64,000 nt of DNA from Chloroflexota bacterium (GTDB taxonomy: Bacteria; Chloroflexota; UBA11872; VXNJ01): the NCBI GenBank assembly GCA_009840625.1, contig VXNJ01000014.1:64907-128906 (forward strand), read 5' to 3'. This document shows positions 25,808 to 34,062 of this stretch, piece by piece. The position numbers were made by a program, and so were the translations under genes. A model generated the notes under the pieces. The model was given only the letters and a program-made list of their open reading frames with translations, had not been told where the DNA came from and made no database searches. Every line of letters starts with the position of its first letter. Positions within the stretch are counted from its first letter, which is position 1.

Positions 25808-26997
25808 AGGTGCGGGTGCTTGCCGGCCGCCGGATCCTGCTCGGCGTCACCGGATCGATCTCCGCCTACAAGGCGGCCGTGGTCGCCAGCATGCTCACCC
25901 GCGCCGGCGCCGGCGTGGACGCGCTGTTGACGCCGGCGGCGCAAAAGTTCGTCGGCCTGGCGACTTTTTCCGGGCTGACCGGTCGGCGCGCGTACGGCGA
26001 CATCGAGGCGATGACCGATGAAGGGGCCATAGCCCACGTGGAACTGGGCCTGGCGGCCGATGCGGCCCTGGTGGCGCCGGTGACGGCCGAAAGTCTGGCC
26101 CAGATCGCCGCCGGGCGGGCCTCGAACATCCTCACGGCGGCCTTGCTTTCGGTGCGCGGTCCGATTTTGCTGGCTCCGGCGATGGAGGAGAACATGCTTG
26201 CCAGTTCGCCGGTGCGGGATGCCCTGGCCAGCCTGACCGCGGCCGGGATGCAGGTGCTGGAACCTGCCGTCGGACGGCATGCCTCGGGCCGGGATGGCCG
26301 CGGCCGGCTGCCCGAACCGGCCGAACTCGTCGATCACCTGCGCCGCGCCCTAGGGACGGAAGGGACGCTGCGCGGTCGTCGTGTGGTGGTAACTGCCGGG
26401 GCCACGCGCGAGGCGGTCGACGCGGTCCGTTTCCTGAGCAATCCCTCGACCGGGACCCAGGGCACGGCGCTGGCCGAAGCGGCGCGGGACCGGGGTGCAA
26501 CGGTGACCCTGATCGGCGCCCATCTGCAAACCCGCATACCGGCGGGCATGGATTTCGTCTCCGCCGGCGACGCCGACGCCTTGGCGTCGGCGGTGGCCGA
26601 GCACACCGAGGGTGCCGACGCGCTGGTGATGTGCGCCGCGGTCGGTGACTTCCGGCCGCTGGAGCGATTTCAGGGCAAGTTGCGTCGCCGGGAGAAATTG
26701 CGGATCGACCTGGAACCAACCCTGGACATAGTCAAGTCGGCCTGCCGCGCGCGGGTGCGCATCGGTTTCTCGCTGTCGGTAGGCGATCCGGCCGGCGACG
26801 CCCGGCAAAAGATCGCGCAAAAGTCGCTCGATGCGATCGTGGCCAACGATTTGTCGGACGCGCAAGCAGGGTTCGGCTTCGGTCCCAACACCGTCACCAT
26901 CTACGGCCGCGACGGGGTTTGGGACCGGGTCGGTCCTGCGCCCAAGGCCGCGGTCGCCGAACGGGTCACGGATCTGCTCGAGGAGCTGCTGGGTTGA
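25804..26997 (+). CDS. coaBC: Bifunctional phosphopantothenoylcysteine decarboxylase/synthetase CoaBC with altered active-site residues
   Basis: The 397 residues include an N-terminal flavin decarboxylase (about 1-175) and a C-terminal CTP-dependent synthetase (about 180-397). GVTGSISAYKA and catalytic H78 (AHVEL) are intact. The PxMNxxM motif reads APAMEENM, with Glu128 where Asn is usual. The ACG-x-x-G-x-GR loop reads HASGRDGRGR, with Ser161 for the catalytic Cys (E. coli C158). The synthetase half is normal: FLSNPSTG and IVANDLS. Either this decarboxylase uses different chemistry or that half is weakened. The start is GTG overlapping the coaX stop. Confidence 0.93.
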   Translation: MKVRVLAGRRILLGVTGSISAYKAAVVASMLTRAGAGVDALLTPAAQKFVGLATFSGLTGRRAYGDIEAMTDEGAIAHVELGLAADAALVAPVTAESLAQIAAGRASNILTAALLSVRGPILLAPAMEENMLASSPVRDALASLTAAGMQVLEPAVGRHASGRDGRGRLPEPAELVDHLRRALGTEGTLRGRRVVVTAGATREAVDAVRFLSNPSTGTQGTALAEAARDRGATVTLIGAHLQTRIPAGMDFVSAGDADALASAVAEHTEGADALVMCAAVGDFRPLERFQGKLRRREKLRIDLEPTLDIVKSACRARVRIGFSLSVGDPAGDARQKIAQKSLDAIVANDLSDAQAGFGFGPNTVTIYGRDGVWDRVGPAPKAAVAERVTDLLEELLG

Positions 26998-28655
26998 TCG
27001 GGACCGCGCGCGTCCGCGGACTCGACGGGCGCGTCTGGGAGCCGGCGCACCCCGCCGCCGACGACCGCCCGGCCGACCCCGCTGCGGTGCGCGCGGCGGT
27101 GCTGGCGGGGCGCGGCTACGGCGCCGACCGACCGGCCCCCGAGGAGATCTTTGCCGGCGCGAGCAGCAACCCCTTCATGGTTCCGGGCCTGAAGGATGCC
27201 GCCGAACGCCTGCTGTTGTCGATCGAACGCGGCGAACGCGTCGCGATCTACGCCGACTTTGACTGCGATGGCATGTGCGCGGCGGCCCTGCTTGCGGTGC
27301 TTTTCCAGCGCCGCGGCCTGGAGCCGCTGATTTATTTTCCGGACCGGCTGCGCGACGGATACGGGCTCAATCCGCGCGGCGTGCGGCATCTGGCCGAAAA
27401 CGGCGCCCAGTTGCTGCTGGCCCTGGACCTGGGCGCCAACGCCCAGGCCGAGATTGACCTTGCGGTGGAACTGGGGATGGACGTGGTGGTGATTGATCAC
27501 CACCTGCTGGAGGCGCCGCTAGCGAACGTGGTCGCGGCCGTGAACCCGCTGGCGGCCGACCTGCCGGACCGGTTCTGCGCCGGGGCCCTTGCCCTGAAGC
27601 TGGCCCAGGCGATCGGTTGGCTTGGCGGCGGGGGCGACAACGCGGATCTGGTCGACCTGGCCGCAATCGCGACCGTGGCCGACGCGATTCCGCTGACCGG
27701 GGAGAACCGCTGGCTGGTGAGCCAGGGACTGCAAGCAATCGCCTTGTCGCCGCGGCCGGGGGTCGAATCCCTGCTAAAGGCCGCGCGGATCGGGTCGGCG
27801 CCCAGCGCGCGGGACGTGGCTTTTCGGATCGCTCCCCTGATCAACAGCGCCGGCCGGATCGGCGACCCGGCGTTGGCTACTCGGTTGCTGGCCAGCCCGG
27901 ACCTTGCCGCGGCCCGCCCGCTGGCAGCCGATCTGGTGGCCCTGGGTCGGCGGCGCCGGGAAATGTCCGAGCAGGTGGAAGCGATCCTGCGGTCCGGGCT
28001 TGGGTCCCAGGGACCGGTCTTCAAATTCGACGAGCGGTTCCATCCCGGGGTGATCTCGGCCACCGCGACCCGGCTCTGCGCCCGGCGCAACGCACCGGTC
28101 TATCTGTGCGCCCCGGCCGGCGAGGTGGTTCGGGGATCGGGCCGCACTCCGGCCGGGCATGACGCGATGGCCCCCCTGCAGCGCCTCTCGCCGGCCCCGC
28201 TGCAGCTCGGCGGCCACCCGCAGGCCTGTGGTTTCACGATTGCGCCGGCGCAGATCGAACAATTGGCCCGGGTCATCGGCGAATTCTGGGCCGACCGAAC
28301 GGATCCGTGGACGCCTGCCCCGCTCGGCTACGATTTCGCGCTGGCGCCCGCCGACCTGGTCCCCGAATTGCTGGAAGCGCTGCTGCCGCTGGAGCCGTTC
28401 GGACGCGGCTTCGCGCCGCCGCGCTGCCGCCTGAACGGGGCGATCGTCGGTCAGGTGATCGGTTTTTCGAGGGGCCGCCACCTGCGCCTGAAGCTGCGCG
28501 ATTGCCCGCAGGCCGACGTGGTCTGGTTCAGCGGCGGCGTCCACCGATCCGAGGTCGTGCCCGGGTCGATTGTCGACATAATTGGCGAAATCTCACGCCC
28601 CCGCCCCGGATATGCTGGGGTTGTGGTCATAGTAGAGGACTTGCGACCGGCATGA
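26994..28655 (+). CDS. recJ: Single-stranded-DNA exonuclease RecJ (DHH family)
   Basis: 5'-to-3' ssDNA exonuclease in recombination and mismatch repair. The 553 residues show the DHH motifs: YADFDCDGMC, VIDHH near residue 165, LINSAGRIGDP, and the DHHA1 motif GGHPQACGF. LALDLGAN stands where DCG is usual. A C-terminal OB domain follows. TTG at 26994 overlaps the coaBC stop (TTGA), and the gene ends overlapping the rel start (ATGA). Confidence 0.93.
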   Translation: MIGTARVRGLDGRVWEPAHPAADDRPADPAAVRAAVLAGRGYGADRPAPEEIFAGASSNPFMVPGLKDAAERLLLSIERGERVAIYADFDCDGMCAAALLAVLFQRRGLEPLIYFPDRLRDGYGLNPRGVRHLAENGAQLLLALDLGANAQAEIDLAVELGMDVVVIDHHLLEAPLANVVAAVNPLAADLPDRFCAGALALKLAQAIGWLGGGGDNADLVDLAAIATVADAIPLTGENRWLVSQGLQAIALSPRPGVESLLKAARIGSAPSARDVAFRIAPLINSAGRIGDPALATRLLASPDLAAARPLAADLVALGRRRREMSEQVEAILRSGLGSQGPVFKFDERFHPGVISATATRLCARRNAPVYLCAPAGEVVRGSGRTPAGHDAMAPLQRLSPAPLQLGGHPQACGFTIAPAQIEQLARVIGEFWADRTDPWTPAPLGYDFALAPADLVPELLEALLPLEPFGRGFAPPRCRLNGAIVGQVIGFSRGRHLRLKLRDCPQADVVWFSGGVHRSEVVPGSIVDIIGEISRPRPGYAGVVVIVEDLRPA

Positions 28656-30877
28656 GCGCCGAGAGCCACGCGCCGGGCGGCGTCACCGTCGCCCGCGCCG
28701 ATCCGGACCCCTCCCCGGAGCCGTTGCTCAGCGCCGTTTCCGAATACCTGTCGGAAAACCGGGCCGCCGATCTGGCCAAGATCAGACGCGCCTACGAATT
28801 CGCCGCCCAGGCCCACGCCGGGCAGATGCGCCGGTCCGGCGATCCCTACGTGTCGCACCCGCTGGCGGTGTCGATGTTGCTAGCCGAACTGCGCATGGAC
28901 GTGGACACCGTCGTCGCCGGACTGCTGCACGACGTGCAGGAGGACTGCGGAGTCGAATCGGGCCTGATCCGCAAGAAATTCGGCCGGGAAGTGGCCGAGT
29001 TGGTCGACGGCGTTACCAAGTTGACCCGCCTGGACCTTGACCACATCGAGGGCGAGCGGGCGCTGACGATGCGCAAGATGTTCCTGGCCATGGCGCGCGA
29101 CATAAGAGTGGTGATCGTAAAGCTCGCCGACCGTCTGCACAATATCCGGACCGTCTCGGCGCTGGGCCCGGCCCAAATCCGGCACGTCTGCGAGGAAACG
29201 CTCGAGCTATACGCCCCGCTGGCGGGACGGCTGGGGATGTGGACCTGGCGCTGGCAGCTCGAGGACGAGGCCTTCCGGCAGTACGATCCCGCCGAGTACG
29301 CCAAGATCGCGGGGATGCTGGAGATGCGCCGCGGGCAGCGCGAGACACTGGTTAACGAGGTCGTCGAGACGCTCGGCAAGCACCTGGGCGACGCGGACCT
29401 GAAGGCCCATCTGTCGGGGCGCGCCAAGCACATCTATTCCATATATCGGAAGATGCGGCGCAAAAGCGTCGATTTCGAACAAATCCACGACCTGATCGCG
29501 GTCCGCGTCATCGTGCGCACGGTCGAGGAGTGCTACCGCGCGCTGGCGGTGGTCCACTCCAACTGGCGGGCGATCGCGGGGCAGTTCGACGACTACATCT
29601 CCTCGCCCAAGTCCAACCGCTACCAGTCCCTGCACACTGCGGTGCTGGGGCCCGGCCGGCAGCGCTTCGAAGTGCAAATCCGGACCGAAAAGATGCACCG
29701 CGAAGCCGAATACGGCGTGGCCGCCCACTGGCGGTACAAGGAGGGAAGGGTCAACCCGGAGAGTTTCGACGAAAAACTGGCCTGGATCCGGCAGGTGCTC
29801 GAATGGCAGGACGACCTGGAGTCGGCCGAACCGCTCATCGACATGCTCAAGACCGACGTGTTCGCCGACCAGCTCTTCGTGTTCACCCCCAACGGCGACG
29901 TGATCGACCTGCCGCGCGGTTCAACTCCGCTCGACTTCGCCTACCGAATCCACACCGAGGTAGGGCACCGTTGCGTCGGCGCCCAGGTAAACGGCCGCCG
30001 GGTGCCGCTGCGCTATGAGCTGTCGACCGGGGACACGGTCGAGATCCAGACGAACAAGGCCAGCAAGGGCCCGAGTCGGGACTGGCTCTCGATCGTGGCC
30101 ACCGGCAGCGCCCGCAACAAGATCCGGCAGTGGTTCAAGCATCAGACGCGGGCCGAAAACGAAGCCCACGGGCGGCGGCTCCTGGAGCGGGAACTGAACC
30201 GGATCGGCCACGGACCGCTGGCGGCCATCGCCGAGGAAATCCTGCTCAAAGCCGCCCGGCGACTCTCCTACCCGGACGTGCCGGGCCTATTGATGGGGGT
30301 GGGCTACGGCGCGGTCACTGCGACGCAGGTGGTGAACCGGCTCGGTCTGGAGACAGCCGCGCCCACCGTACTGATACCCGAATCGGCGCCCTCGCGCGAC
30401 GTCGAAGGCGGCGTCGCGGTCGGCGAAATTGACAATGCCCTGACCCGGCTGGGCGCCTGCTGCGGACCGCTGCCGGGCGATGCGATCGTCGGCTACGTCA
30501 CCCGCGGTCACGGGGTTACCGTGCACCGCGCCGGATGCGTCAACGTGGTCAAGTCGCTTGACCAGGGCCGCCTGGTGGAAGTCCGCTGGAAGCAGGCCGA
30601 TTCGCGCTCATTCCCGGCGCGCATCCTGGCCGTCGCCGAAGACCGCGAGGGATTGCTGCGCGACATCGCCACGGTCGTTGCCGAGGAGGGCCACAACATC
30701 GAATCGGCCGAAGTGCTTACCGACCGGGCGGGCACCGCCCGTGTCCGGATCGTGGTTGCCCTGACCAGCATCGGCGAACTCACCCGGCTTTTGAACCGCC
30801 TCCACCTGGTCCGCAACGTAACCGAAGTCCGCCGCGAAATCGGAGAGCAGGTCGCCAATGCGCCCCCGCACGGATGA
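28652..30877 (+). CDS. rel: Bifunctional (p)ppGpp synthetase/hydrolase Rel/SpoT
   Basis: Stringent-response regulator that makes and breaks (p)ppGpp. The 741 residues run: HD hydrolase with HDVQED at 93-98, synthetase (IYSIYRKM, DYISSPKSNRYQSLHT), TGS (VFTPNGDVIDLPRGST near 410), a Cys/His zinc-finger region (GACCGPLPGD), and an ACT domain at the end. Both catalytic halves look intact. ATG at 28652 overlaps the recJ stop, and the last 20 nt overlap the next gene. Confidence 0.96.
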   Translation: MSAESHAPGGVTVARADPDPSPEPLLSAVSEYLSENRAADLAKIRRAYEFAAQAHAGQMRRSGDPYVSHPLAVSMLLAELRMDVDTVVAGLLHDVQEDCGVESGLIRKKFGREVAELVDGVTKLTRLDLDHIEGERALTMRKMFLAMARDIRVVIVKLADRLHNIRTVSALGPAQIRHVCEETLELYAPLAGRLGMWTWRWQLEDEAFRQYDPAEYAKIAGMLEMRRGQRETLVNEVVETLGKHLGDADLKAHLSGRAKHIYSIYRKMRRKSVDFEQIHDLIAVRVIVRTVEECYRALAVVHSNWRAIAGQFDDYISSPKSNRYQSLHTAVLGPGRQRFEVQIRTEKMHREAEYGVAAHWRYKEGRVNPESFDEKLAWIRQVLEWQDDLESAEPLIDMLKTDVFADQLFVFTPNGDVIDLPRGSTPLDFAYRIHTEVGHRCVGAQVNGRRVPLRYELSTGDTVEIQTNKASKGPSRDWLSIVATGSARNKIRQWFKHQTRAENEAHGRRLLERELNRIGHGPLAAIAEEILLKAARRLSYPDVPGLLMGVGYGAVTATQVVNRLGLETAAPTVLIPESAPSRDVEGGVAVGEIDNALTRLGACCGPLPGDAIVGYVTRGHGVTVHRAGCVNVVKSLDQGRLVEVRWKQADSRSFPARILAVAEDREGLLRDIATVVAEEGHNIESAEVLTDRAGTARVRIVVALTSIGELTRLLNRLHLVRNVTEVRREIGEQVANAPPHG

Positions 30878-31973
30878 GTTTGATGCAAAGCTAGGGGCCG
30901 TGCGCCAGTTGATGGACGGGCACGGCTGGGACTGGCTGCTGCTGCAGTCGCCGGGGTCGTTCGCGTGGCTCAGCGGCGGCGGACGTTCCTACATCGTCGA
31001 CGGCGACCCGCGGGGGGTGGGGCTGATGCTAATCTCCCGCCAGAGCGTGCACCTGCTGGCCGCCAACATCGAATTGCCGCGGCTTCCCGAAGAGGAACTG
31101 CCGGGACTTGAGATTGCGATCGAGTCCGTCCCGTGGACGGAATTCTTCGCCGATCCGGAGCCGGCGGTGCGCGCCCTCACCGGCGGTTCGCGCCTGGCCA
31201 GCGACCTGCCGTTCCCCTGTGCGGTTGACGCCCAGCGGGCGGTTTCCGAGCTGCGCTCCCGGCTGGGGCCGGCCGACATAGCCCGGTACCGGGCCCTGGG
31301 CGCCGACACCGCTGCCGCGGTTGAGGCCACGGCCAGGGAGATCAGTCCGGGGCAGAGCGAATTCGAGGCCGCGGCGCTGCTGCAGGAAAAACTCAACCGT
31401 ACCGGGATCGTGGCCCCGGTGTTGCTGGTGGCCTCCGACGACCGTATCCGCCGCCACCGCCACCCGCTTCCGGTGAACAAGTCAATCGAGCGTTACCTGA
31501 TGCTCGTCTCCTGCGCGCTGCGCGACGGGCTTTGGTGCTCGATCACCAGGCTGGTCCATTTCGGCCCAATCGACCAGGACCTTAAGGCCCGGGCGCTGGC
31601 CTGCGCGAGCGTCGACGCGGCCTTCATCGCCGCCAGCAGGCCCGGCAATCGGGTGTCCGATGCGTTCGCGGCCGGCCGGGCCGAGTACGCCGCCCAGGGT
31701 TTCGCCGGCGAATGGCGCGAACACCATCAGGGCGGTCCGGCCGGGTACGGGTCGCGCGAGTTCTTCGCCGGCGCCGGGGTCGACATGGAGATCGGCAGCG
31801 GATATTCGTTCGCCTGGAATCCGTCGATCGCCGGGGTCAAAAGCGAGGACACGGTGATTGTCGGCGGCGGACCCGATGAACCCGACTTTGAAGTGATCAC
31901 CGAGACCGGCGAGTGGCCGGCGATAGAACTGCCCGGCAGACCGGTGAGGCGGCCCGCCATCCTGCAGCGCTAG
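30858..31973 (+). CDS. M24 (creatinase/prolidase-fold) protein lacking metal ligands
   Basis: The 371-residue protein has the two-domain layout of Xaa-Pro peptidases: N-terminal creatinase domain, C-terminal pita-bread domain. HHQGGPAGYGSRE is the conserved HxGGxxGY region. However, the first metal aspartates are absent: the strand where they lie reads MLVSCALRDGLWCSITR. The second Glu ligand is also unclear. This suggests a metal-free creatinase-like hydrolase rather than a peptidase. Its start lies inside the end of rel, so it is co-translated with the stringent-response gene. Confidence 0.7.
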   Translation: MRPRTDEFDAKLGAVRQLMDGHGWDWLLLQSPGSFAWLSGGGRSYIVDGDPRGVGLMLISRQSVHLLAANIELPRLPEEELPGLEIAIESVPWTEFFADPEPAVRALTGGSRLASDLPFPCAVDAQRAVSELRSRLGPADIARYRALGADTAAAVEATAREISPGQSEFEAAALLQEKLNRTGIVAPVLLVASDDRIRRHRHPLPVNKSIERYLMLVSCALRDGLWCSITRLVHFGPIDQDLKARALACASVDAAFIAASRPGNRVSDAFAAGRAEYAAQGFAGEWREHHQGGPAGYGSREFFAGAGVDMEIGSGYSFAWNPSIAGVKSEDTVIVGGGPDEPDFEVITETGEWPAIELPGRPVRRPAILQR

Positions 31974-31980
31974 GCGGCGG

Positions 31981-33303
31981 ATGCGGCCGGCGAAGTCCCC
32001 GCGCTGGGGGGATTTAAAGCGGCGCCGGGACGGCTTGGCCATTGTCGAGGCCGGAATAGCAGCGGCGCGCCCGGAGCGGTGCTTGGCCGCCGCGCTGGAA
32101 CCCGCAACGGTGGCGCCGGGGCGGGTCGCCCGGGAAATAGTGGTCGTGGGCGCGGGCAAGGCCGCGGCGGCGATGGCGGCGCAGGCCGAAGCGCGGCTCG
32201 GTTCGCGGATTTCTGCCGGGGTGGTGGCGGTCAAGGACGGGCACGTCCTGCCGCTCGATCGGATCGGACTGCTTGAAGCGGCGCACCCGGTGCCCGACTC
32301 GCGCGCCCAGCGCAATGGGCGCCGGATTCGCGAGACGATCTCCGCGGCTCCGCGGGACGCGTTGATCCTGGCCCTTTTTTCCGGCGGCGGATCGGCGCTG
32401 ATGATCGATCCGATTCCGCCGGCCGGCATCGCCGATCTGGCCTCGACGACCGACATTCTGCTGCGCGCCGGGGCAGACATCGGCCAACTCAACTCGGTCC
32501 GCAAGCACCTATCTGCCACCCATGCGGGCCGCCTGGCGCGGGCCGCCGAGGGGCGCGAGGTGCTGGTCGTGGCGATATCGGACGTGCTCGGCGACGATCT
32601 CTCGACGATTGCCTCGGGCCCCTTTTGCCCAGATCCGTCGACCTGGCGGGACGCGGCGGCGGTGATCGATCGCTTCGAGTTGTGGGGACGCCTGCCGGCG
32701 GCAGTGGCCCGGCTGCTGGCGCGCGGCCGCGATGGCGAGCTGGCCGAAACTCCCAAGCCCGGTGACGCGGCCTTCGCGCGGGTCCGTCATCGCGTGGTGG
32801 CCAACCTTCGGACCGCGGCCCGGGCGGCCTCGGCGCATGCCGAATCCCTCGGCGTGCGGGCGCGGATCTGCGATCTGGCGGTGACCGGGCAGGCCGAAGC
32901 GGCCGCCGGGCGCCTGGTCCGCGCCGGCCGCGCCGAACTGGAACGGGCCGACCGCCCGTTCTGCCTGGTCTACGGCGGAGAGACCGTCGTTCGGGTTCGC
33001 GGCCAGGGTCGCGGCGGGCGTTGCCAGCAACTGGCGCTGCGGGCCGCCGAGGTCCTGGTCGGGGAGCCGCGGTTGACGGTCTTGGCCGCTGGCACCGACG
33101 GCACCGACGGCCCGACCGACGCCGCCGGGGCGCTCGTCGACAGCGGAACGATCGCGCGGGGCGCACGGGCCGGACTGGATGCATCGCGGCACCTGATGGA
33201 CAATGACGCATATTCGTATCTGCGCGCCAGCGGCGATCTCGTGATCACCGGTCCTACGCACACGAACGTGAACGATCTCCTGCTGGTCCTGGGGGCACCT
33301 TGA
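31981..33303 (+). CDS. Glycerate 2-kinase, MOFRL/DUF4147 family
   Basis: Phosphorylates D-glycerate to 2-phosphoglycerate. The 440 residues have GAGKAAAAM, FSGGGSALM, NSVRKHLSATHAG and ISDVLGDD in the N-terminal domain. The C-terminal MOFRL part has VYGGETVVRV and GTDGTDGPTDAAGA. It lies 8 bp after the M24 gene and is coupled by a TTGA overlap to the LysM gene. Confidence 0.93.
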   Translation: MRPAKSPRWGDLKRRRDGLAIVEAGIAAARPERCLAAALEPATVAPGRVAREIVVVGAGKAAAAMAAQAEARLGSRISAGVVAVKDGHVLPLDRIGLLEAAHPVPDSRAQRNGRRIRETISAAPRDALILALFSGGGSALMIDPIPPAGIADLASTTDILLRAGADIGQLNSVRKHLSATHAGRLARAAEGREVLVVAISDVLGDDLSTIASGPFCPDPSTWRDAAAVIDRFELWGRLPAAVARLLARGRDGELAETPKPGDAAFARVRHRVVANLRTAARAASAHAESLGVRARICDLAVTGQAEAAAGRLVRAGRAELERADRPFCLVYGGETVVRVRGQGRGGRCQQLALRAAEVLVGEPRLTVLAAGTDGTDGPTDAAGALVDSGTIARGARAGLDASRHLMDNDAYSYLRASGDLVITGPTHTNVNDLLLVLGAP

Positions 33304-33809
33304 GCGAACAAGACCAAGAGCCGCCCGTCTCCCCGCAAATGGTCGACGGCCGCCTGCGCTGGCGGCCGGTGACCGGCGACGCGATCGTTGCCGCGGGTCG
33401 GTTCGACTGGGTAGCCCTGGTGCGGCTGATGATCCTGGCCGCCGCCGCCGCGGTGGCCTTTCTGGCCCTTGAATGGCAGACCGGCGTGTACGAGGACGCG
33501 GCCCACAATTCGGAAGCAATCCTGGCCCGCCAGGAACCGGGCCGCTCGGCGCCGGCCCCGGACTTTGGGCCCCTGCCGACGGTCGCGCCGCGGGAGCAGT
33601 CGCCACCCGCGCCGTCGCCGGCCGATCCGTTGGCCGTCGAGCCGGACCGGTCGCACTCGGAGTTTGAGCACGTGGTGCAACCGGGGGAGACGCTCGATGA
33701 AATCGCCACCCGCTACTCGGTGAACCTGGAGGATCTGCTGCAGGCGAACCCGGGCATCGTGGACCCCGACCTGATCGTTGCCGGCGACACGATAACGATC
33801 ATCGTCTGA
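33300..33809 (+). CDS. Membrane-anchored LysM protein
   Basis: The 169 residues comprise a cytoplasmic tail of about 35, one transmembrane helix (LVRLMILAAAAAVAFLALEW), a Pro/Ala-rich linker of about 60, and one C-terminal LysM domain (EHVVQPGETLDEIATRYSV through AGDTITII). LysM binds peptidoglycan or chitin-like glycan, so the protein likely tethers the membrane to the cell wall. TTG at 33300 overlaps the kinase stop. No enzyme domain is present. Confidence 0.85.
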   Translation: MSEQDQEPPVSPQMVDGRLRWRPVTGDAIVAAGRFDWVALVRLMILAAAAAVAFLALEWQTGVYEDAAHNSEAILARQEPGRSAPAPDFGPLPTVAPREQSPPAPSPADPLAVEPDRSHSEFEHVVQPGETLDEIATRYSVNLEDLLQANPGIVDPDLIVAGDTITIIV

Positions 33810-34062
33810 CGGGTCGGTTTGGCCAGTCTCGATCCGGTGGTTTACCGGCTTCGGCGGCGGGCCTGGGACCTGCCCGGCACCGGCAGCACTCCGACCGCGA
33901 AGCAGGTCCGGTCCGGATCGCCCGACGGCAAACTGGGCCAACGTCCGATAATTGGTTTGTGATTGAGCGTGCCCTGCCTGCGACCGCGCCCCAACCTACG
34001 CGCCGGTAGCCGGATCACCCCAAGGGTCATCAAACCTCCTGCGGCGAGCACCGGAATTGCCC

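Noticed and set aside
33819-33962. Short plus-strand frame of about 47 codons (LDPVVYRLRRRAWDL) between the LysM and BNR genes
   Set aside because: It has a TTG start without a ribosome site and a composition shift after residue 20. It could be a fossil, but nothing supports expression.
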